Assembly (NCBI RefSeq): GCF_000828715.1
Contig: NZ_AP014583.1
Coordinates: 3,222,001 to 3,286,000, forward strand
From: Winogradskyella sp. PG-2
Lineage (GTDB): Bacteria; Bacteroidota; Bacteroidia; Flavobacteriales; Flavobacteriaceae
Direction: 5' to 3'
Length of the DNA stretch: 64,000 bases
Part shown: in pieces, positions 59,753 through 64,000 of the stretch
How positions within the stretch are numbered: position 1 is the first letter of the stretch
Layout of the letters: every line of letters begins with the position of its first letter
Notes under the pieces: model-generated
What the model saw: only the letters and a program-made list of their open reading frames with translations
What the model was told of the DNA's origin: nothing
Database searches by the model: none
Translations under genes and position numbers: made by a program

Positions 59753-60820
59753 ATGCAGCTAGATAATTATGAGTTTTCAGTAGGGAAGCATAGAAATAAA
59801 GATATTATTTGGATAAAATTTGCATACAGTGCAGCACTGAAAAATGCGCTTCGTAAACGCTTTCCTTCTGCAAAATATAGTGCTTCAAATAAAAGTTGGT
59901 ATCTCCCAGATTTACCAGCAATTCGTTTAAACTTAAATATAAAAAAGAAAAAAGTAGGTCTAAAGCTATTCGCAAAAATACATCCTATAAATAGAAATGC
60001 ATTTGTGGCTTATCGTAATCAGTTACAACTTAAGGCCTACAGTGAAAATACACAACGTATGTACCTTGCTGAGTTTGCTGATTTATTGGTGCTATTACGT
60101 CATTACCATGTCGATGATTTAAACCCAAAACGGCTTAAAGATTATTTTTTGTATTGTGTTAAAACTTTACACCTTAAAGAACGAAAACTTAACGGTAAGA
60201 TAAATGCAATTAAGTTCTATTTCGAACAAGTTTTGCATAGGCCAAAAATGTTTTTTGATATACCTAGACCAAAAACACCAAGCACGCTGCCAAAACTCTT
60301 AAGTAAAAAGGAAATAAAGGCTATAATTGAGTGCACTTCTAACTTTAAGCATAAAATAGCTATAAAGTTATGTTATGGTATGGGCTTAAGAGTGTCTGAA
60401 GTTGTAAATATTAAACTGAGCCATATAGATAGCAGTAGAATGCTGGTCCATATCGTTGGGGCAAAAGGAAAAAAAGATAGATATGTGCCTTTGCCAGAAT
60501 CGTTGCTAGATGATTTAAGAGCATATTTTAAAGCCTATAAGCCTAAGGACTATTTATTAGAAGGACGATATGGTGGTATATATTCAAAATCGAGCCTACA
60601 AGCTGTATTTAAAAGCGCCATGAGAAAAGCTGGTATCTCTAAAAACATAGGTATACATGGCTTACGACATAGTTATGCCACTCATCTCTTAGAATCTGGT
60701 GCTGATTTGCGTTTTATTCAAGAACTCTTAGGTCATAATTCTGTTAAAACGACTCAAATCTATACAAAAGTATCACGCCAAAGTATTACGAAGATAAAAA
60801 GCCCATTAGACACCCTTTAA
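59753..60820 (+). CDS. Tyrosine recombinase of the cassette array (integron-integrase analogue)
   Basis: 355 residues. Residues about 80-175 are the SAM-like core-binding domain; the catalytic domain has Arg213 (GLRVSE), Lys238 (VGAKGKKDR), His302 and Arg305 (IHGLRH), His328 (LLGH) and Tyr337 (QIYTKV), all intact. The C-terminus 'IKSPLDTL' is like that of IntI1 ('VRSPLDAL'). It lacks the roughly 20-residue alpha-I2 insertion that IntI uses on folded attC. The extra N-terminal 70 residues (with 'FPSAKYSASNKSWYLP') resemble a HARP domain, which binds single-/double-strand DNA junctions. It is divergent from the array, as intI is. Confidence 0.85.
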   Translation: MQLDNYEFSVGKHRNKDIIWIKFAYSAALKNALRKRFPSAKYSASNKSWYLPDLPAIRLNLNIKKKKVGLKLFAKIHPINRNAFVAYRNQLQLKAYSENTQRMYLAEFADLLVLLRHYHVDDLNPKRLKDYFLYCVKTLHLKERKLNGKINAIKFYFEQVLHRPKMFFDIPRPKTPSTLPKLLSKKEIKAIIECTSNFKHKIAIKLCYGMGLRVSEVVNIKLSHIDSSRMLVHIVGAKGKKDRYVPLPESLLDDLRAYFKAYKPKDYLLEGRYGGIYSKSSLQAVFKSAMRKAGISKNIGIHGLRHSYATHLLESGADLRFIQELLGHNSVKTTQIYTKVSRQSITKIKSPLDTL

Positions 60821-60858
60821 GCTAGTATATTTATTAGGTTTTATGACTTCGATTTATG

Positions 60859-61605
60859 TTATTCAGCTATTTCTTCCATAGTATGATATACATTTTGTAC
60901 ATCATCATCTTGTTCAAGTTTTTCTAGCAGTTTCTCAACATCTTCAGCTTGTTCAGCTGTTATGGCTTTTGTAACTTGTGGTATACGTTCAAAACCAGAT
61001 GAGATAATTTCTATAGTGTTTTCTTCTAAATACCCTTGTATGTTTCCAAAGCTTTCAAAAGGCGCATAAATTAATACGCTTGTTTCTTCTTCGCCAGCTT
61101 CGTTTTCGTCAGTGTCTTCAAAAATTTCTTCGACACCAAAATCAATAAGTTCTAATTCTAATTCTTCTAAATCTAAACCTTCTCCTTTAATTTTAAAATT
61201 ACAAGTATGATCAAACATAAAAACGACTGAGCCAGAAGTGCCAAGGCTTCCGTCTGTTTTATTAAAGTAAGAACGTACATTAGCTACGGTACGTGTATTA
61301 TTATCTGTTGCTGTTTCTACTAGTACAGCAATACCATGTTGCGCATAACCTTCAAAAATCACTTCTTTATAATCACCTTGTCCTTTTTCACTGGCTTTTT
61401 TAATAGCGCGCTCTACATTAGCCTTTGGCATATTTACGGCTTTCGCATTTTGTATTACTGCTCTAAGACGCGAGTTACTATTTGGGTCTGGTCCACCATC
61501 TTTTACGGCCATAACAATATCCTTACCTATACGCGTAAAGGCTTTGCTCATTGCAGACCATCGTTTCATTTTTCTTGCTTTTCTAAATTCAAAAGCTCTT
61601 CCCAT
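60859..61605 (-). CDS. YebC/PmpR family protein
   Basis: 248 residues, the full three-domain YebC length. 'MGRAFEFRKARKMKRWSAMSK' start (GRAFEFRKARKMKRW), 'AVKDGGPDPNSNSRLRAVIQNAK', and 'EVIFEGYAQHGIAVLVE' are diagnostic. YebC proteins are labelled transcription factors; recent work on the family links them to translation of proline stretches. Convergent with the recombinase gene; marks the return to core genome. Confidence 0.92.
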   Translation of the reverse strand: MGRAFEFRKARKMKRWSAMSKAFTRIGKDIVMAVKDGGPDPNSNSRLRAVIQNAKAVNMPKANVERAIKKASEKGQGDYKEVIFEGYAQHGIAVLVETATDNNTRTVANVRSYFNKTDGSLGTSGSVVFMFDHTCNFKIKGEGLDLEELELELIDFGVEEIFEDTDENEAGEEETSVLIYAPFESFGNIQGYLEENTIEIISSGFERIPQVTKAITAEQAEDVEKLLEKLEQDDDVQNVYHTMEEIAE

Positions 61606-61660
61606 AGTATGTGAATTTTAGTTCGGGTAAATTTAAATAAATAAGTGTTTTGGTAAAAAT

Positions 61661-61948
61661 TTATTCTTCAACCTCTACAATGTCTTCTATTGCTTCGGCT
61701 AATTTAAAATCTTTATTAGTAACACCACCAGCATCGTGCGTAGATAAAGCTATTTTTAAAACATTGTAAACGTTGCTCCAATTTGGGTGGTGATGTTGTG
61801 CTTCGCACTCAAAAGCAATTCTGCTCATAGCGCTAAAACAATCTTTAAAATTATCAAACTCAAATTCTGCGTGTATAGCATTGTCGTAATAATCCCAATC
61901 TGGGAAGTGTAAGAGTTTCTTTTCTATAGTAGATGCGTCTAATTTCAT
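61661..61948 (-). CDS. 4a-hydroxytetrahydrobiopterin dehydratase
   Basis: 95 residues with the PCD active-site pattern 'EAQHHHPNWSNVYN' and 'LSTHDAGGVTNKDF'. It dehydrates the carbinolamine formed by aromatic amino acid hydroxylases. Normal family length, no partner hydroxylase in view. Confidence 0.92.
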   Translation of the reverse strand: MKLDASTIEKKLLHFPDWDYYDNAIHAEFEFDNFKDCFSAMSRIAFECEAQHHHPNWSNVYNVLKIALSTHDAGGVTNKDFKLAEAIEDIVEVEE

Positions 61949-62000
61949 AGTTTAATATTGATTAGTCTAAATTTAAGAAATAACAAAGTAGGTTACAAGC

Positions 62001-62825
62001 TTATTTCTGAAGTTCTTCTAAAACTTTTTGACTCGTTATTTGAAGGTGTTTAGGCAATTTGTTAAACTTTGGTAATACAGCTAAATAACGATCTTCATTT
62101 GTGGTGTAAACATGTTTTAATAAGACTTTCTTTTTAGAAATAAAAGCGATAATGTCTTTTATAAACTCATCATGATGCACCAAGTCTGTACTTCCTAAAT
62201 GAAATACACCAAATTTATTGCGATTTATTATATAATGAATTTGTTGGGTTACTTTCTTATCTAGTGTAACATTCATTATTAAATTCGGAAAAATTTCTAC
62301 CGATTCATTGGCAGATATTAATTGTTTCATTTCTTGAATCCTTGGGCAGTTTACACCAAAAATCATTGGTAACCTTAATACAGCTACTTGCTTTTTAGGT
62401 AAACGCAAAAGCATATTCTCAATCTTTATCTTAAAATGCCCATAAACACTGTGACTTAGTGTTTTATCTTCTTCGTAGCTTGGGTATTTGCTATAAGCAT
62501 CAAAAGCATTCGCAGAGGATAAGAAAATGATTTTGCAACCAGATTCTATAACATATTCTGCTATATGTTGATGCGCTATTATTTGTGCATTAAAGTCTCC
62601 ACGAAGTGCTGAGATGATAATAGATGGTTTACAGGCTTCTAGGATTTCGTAGACGTCGTCTTCTTCTACATTATAATGAAAGAATTGTTTATTTTTTTCA
62701 AATTCCTTCTTTGGAGTTCTGTAGGTTCCAAAAGTTCTAAAATAAGGACCTAGCTCTTTATAGATGGAATTGCCAATGTAACCACTGGCTCCAAGTATTA
62801 GTATGCGGTGTTTGCTATTTACCAT
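62001..62825 (-). CDS. NAD(P)-dependent sugar reductase/epimerase (RmlD-like)
   Basis: 274 residues. 'ILILGASGYIGNSIYKELG' is the Rossmann GxxGxxG; 'FLSSANAFDAYSKYPSYEED' (shown for FLSSANAFDAYSKY) and 'SVYGHFKIKIE' hold the Ser-Tyr-Lys elements of extended SDRs. Similar to dTDP-4-dehydrorhamnose reductase. No other nucleotide-sugar genes are nearby, so the sugar is unknown. Confidence 0.8.
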   Translation of the reverse strand: MVNSKHRILILGASGYIGNSIYKELGPYFRTFGTYRTPKKEFEKNKQFFHYNVEEDDVYEILEACKPSIIISALRGDFNAQIIAHQHIAEYVIESGCKIIFLSSANAFDAYSKYPSYEEDKTLSHSVYGHFKIKIENMLLRLPKKQVAVLRLPMIFGVNCPRIQEMKQLISANESVEIFPNLIMNVTLDKKVTQQIHYIINRNKFGVFHLGSTDLVHHDEFIKDIIAFISKKKVLLKHVYTTNEDRYLAVLPKFNKLPKHLQITSQKVLEELQK

Positions 62826-63017
62826 TTCTGCTTTGAAATTGCAATAAAATAAAATGATGATTTTTTTCTTTATATGAAATAGAAAAATATAGCATAGCCT
62901 TAGTTACGGTTTCTTGTTATATTGAAGTAGAAAGGGAAAAAGGGTATTTTATTATTGTCATTTTAATGTAGTAATGGTAAGGGTCTTTCTTCATTAATCT
63001 ATCTCCAATCCTAAATT
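62826..63017. other. Intergenic, no feature seen
   Basis: AT-rich spacer between gcvT and the RmlD-like gene, presumably holding the promoter of the latter; no ORF or hairpin stands out. Confidence 0.5.
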
Positions 63018-64000
63018 TCACCCTTTATAGAATGGTAACTTTACAACCGTAGCCGGAATTGCTTTTTTACGCACCTGAATATTAATTTTGCTATCGAATT
63101 TAGAAAACACTTTCGGTACATATCCTAAACCAATACCTACTCCTAAACTAGGACTCATGGTACCTGAGGTGACATTACCGATTGTTTTTCCACTGCCATC
63201 AACAATATCATAGCCTTGACGAGGAATGCCACGATCATCTAATTTAAAAGCGACTAATTTACGTTCTGGTGTGCGTTCTTTTTCATCCTTTAAAGCTTCA
63301 CTGTTGGTAAAGTCTTTATTAAACTTACAAACCCAACCTAAACCTGCTTCTATTGGTGAGGTAGAATCATCGATATCATTTCCGTACAAGCAGTAACCCA
63401 TTTCTAAACGTAATGTATCTCTTGCGGCTAAACCAATTGGCTTAATACCAAAATCTGCACCAGCTTTTAGTACGTTATCCCAAACTTGTTTTACTTCATC
63501 GTTTTTGCAATAGATTTCAAATCCACCACTACCAGTATAACCCGTTGCAGAAATAATAACATGCTCAATACCTGCAAAATCACCAACTACAAAATTGTAG
63601 AACTTAATATCAGATAAATCATGACTAGATAGTGATTGCATAGCTTCAACAGCCTTTGGGCCTTGTATGGCTAAAAGCGAATAGTCCTCAGTTAAATCGC
63701 GCATCTCGGCACCAACATCGTTCTTAGACGAAATCCAATTCCAATCTTTTTCAATATTACTTGCGTTAACAACTAACAAGTATGTCTCGTCCTTTATTTT
63801 GTAAATAATTAAATCATCTACAACACCACCATCATCATTTGGCAAACAACTGTATTGTGCCTTTCCAATATCTAATTTAGAGGCATCATTACTCGATACT
63901 TTTTGGATTAAGTCTAAGGCATTTGGGCCTTCAATTAAAAACTCACCCATGTGAGAGACATCAAAAACGCCAACAGCATTTCTAACGATTTCATGCTCTG
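63018..64000 (-). CDS. gcvT: Glycine cleavage system T protein (aminomethyltransferase), start outside window
   Basis: The frame is open to the right edge; 16 more codons (ending 'RNAVGVFDVSH') precede the first Met at 63948-63950. About 327 residues are visible of a usual 360-370. 'SHMGEFLIEGPNAL', 'GYTGSGGFEIYC' and 'IPRQGYDI' are typical GcvT motifs, as is the folate-binding Asp region near the N-terminus. It transfers the aminomethyl carbon to tetrahydrofolate. Confidence 0.95.
   Translation of the reverse strand, partial: EHEIVRNAVGVFDVSHMGEFLIEGPNALDLIQKVSSNDASKLDIGKAQYSCLPNDDGGVVDDLIIYKIKDETYLLVVNASNIEKDWNWISSKNDVGAEMRDLTEDYSLLAIQGPKAVEAMQSLSSHDLSDIKFYNFVVGDFAGIEHVIISATGYTGSGGFEIYCKNDEVKQVWDNVLKAGADFGIKPIGLAARDTLRLEMGYCLYGNDIDDSTSPIEAGLGWVCKFNKDFTNSEALKDEKERTPERKLVAFKLDDRGIPRQGYDIVDGSGKTIGNVTSGTMSPSLGVGIGLGYVPKVFSKFDSKINIQVRKKAIPATVVKLPFYKG

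Larger units (their letters stand above)
40815..60820 (-). mobile_element. Integron-like cassette array with divergent tyrosine recombinase
   Basis: All cargo genes are on the minus strand and the recombinase (59753-60820) is on the plus strand at the right end, the same geometry as intI and its array. Nine gene cassettes have both ends visible: each begins (minus strand) with GTT plus a private 6-12 base sequence and ends with the complement of that sequence plus AAC, followed by a hairpin attC-like site. ORF-less 226-bp cassettes alternate with the gene cassettes. Order from the recombinase: trypsin-like, DUF6090, [repeat], PLD-HA, [repeat], Cys-membrane protein, [repeat], TlpA-like, [repeat], 81-aa protein, beta-lactamase-like, [truncated repeat], DUF3050, [repeat], IS, sigma operon, [repeat], lipoprotein, pseudogene, methyltransferase/VOC/AraC cassette. 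The limit on the left (40.8 or 43.0 kb) is uncertain. Confidence 0.85.

Overview
The window reads as chromosomal DNA of a marine-type member of the Flavobacteriaceae (phylum Bacteroidota). It is AT-rich and carries family-typical neighbourhoods: uvrA with an ECF sigma factor, ridA-lptD facing an amidase-mlaD operon, BshA (bacillithiol), a DUF3667 zinc-ribbon membrane protein, a DUF6090 protein, a TIGR02757 protein and a FISUMP lipoprotein. No rRNA, tRNA or CRISPR array was seen.

Layout. 1-40 kb is mostly housekeeping: a cut Wzx-like flippase, a pair of paralogous exported proteins with sigma-54-like promoters, uvrA, a sigma factor, nth, bcp, a BatA/dihydroorotase-like/esterase operon, secreted peptidases, lptD, an amidase-mlaD-FeS operon, serB, a GH3/beta-lactamase fusion and bshA. 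60.8-64 kb returns to housekeeping genes (YebC/PmpR, pterin dehydratase, a sugar reductase, gcvT).

Between about 40.8 and 60.8 kb lies the striking part: an integron-like cassette array. A tyrosine recombinase (59753-60820, +) faces away from a series of single genes or small operons, all on the minus strand. Each cassette begins with a GTT core followed by a cassette-specific sequence, and its far end carries the reverse complement of that sequence ending in AAC, followed by a 65-130 bp hairpin-forming attC-like site. This is what integration of circular cassettes produces. Interleaved with the gene cassettes are nearly identical 226-bp cassettes with no open reading frame (six full, one truncated and one remnant copy). 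Each sits directly upstream of a gene cassette and contains a sequence resembling a Bacteroidota promoter pointing into that gene. One orphan copy sits 20 kb away in the opposite orientation (24231-24458). The recombinase lacks the insertion that defines classical IntI integrases and has an N-terminal region resembling a HARP domain, so this may be an integron-like system that arose separately.

Cassette cargo is varied: a trypsin-like peptidase, a DUF6090 protein, a PLD-nuclease/helicase-associated-repeat protein, a Cys-motif membrane protein, a TlpA-like thiol oxidoreductase, a two-helix membrane protein, a beta-lactamase-like hydrolase, a DUF3050 protein, a sigma factor operon, and older decayed cassettes. 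An IS481-like element has damaged the middle of the array, and the left part contains decayed attC sites and genes with in-frame stops.
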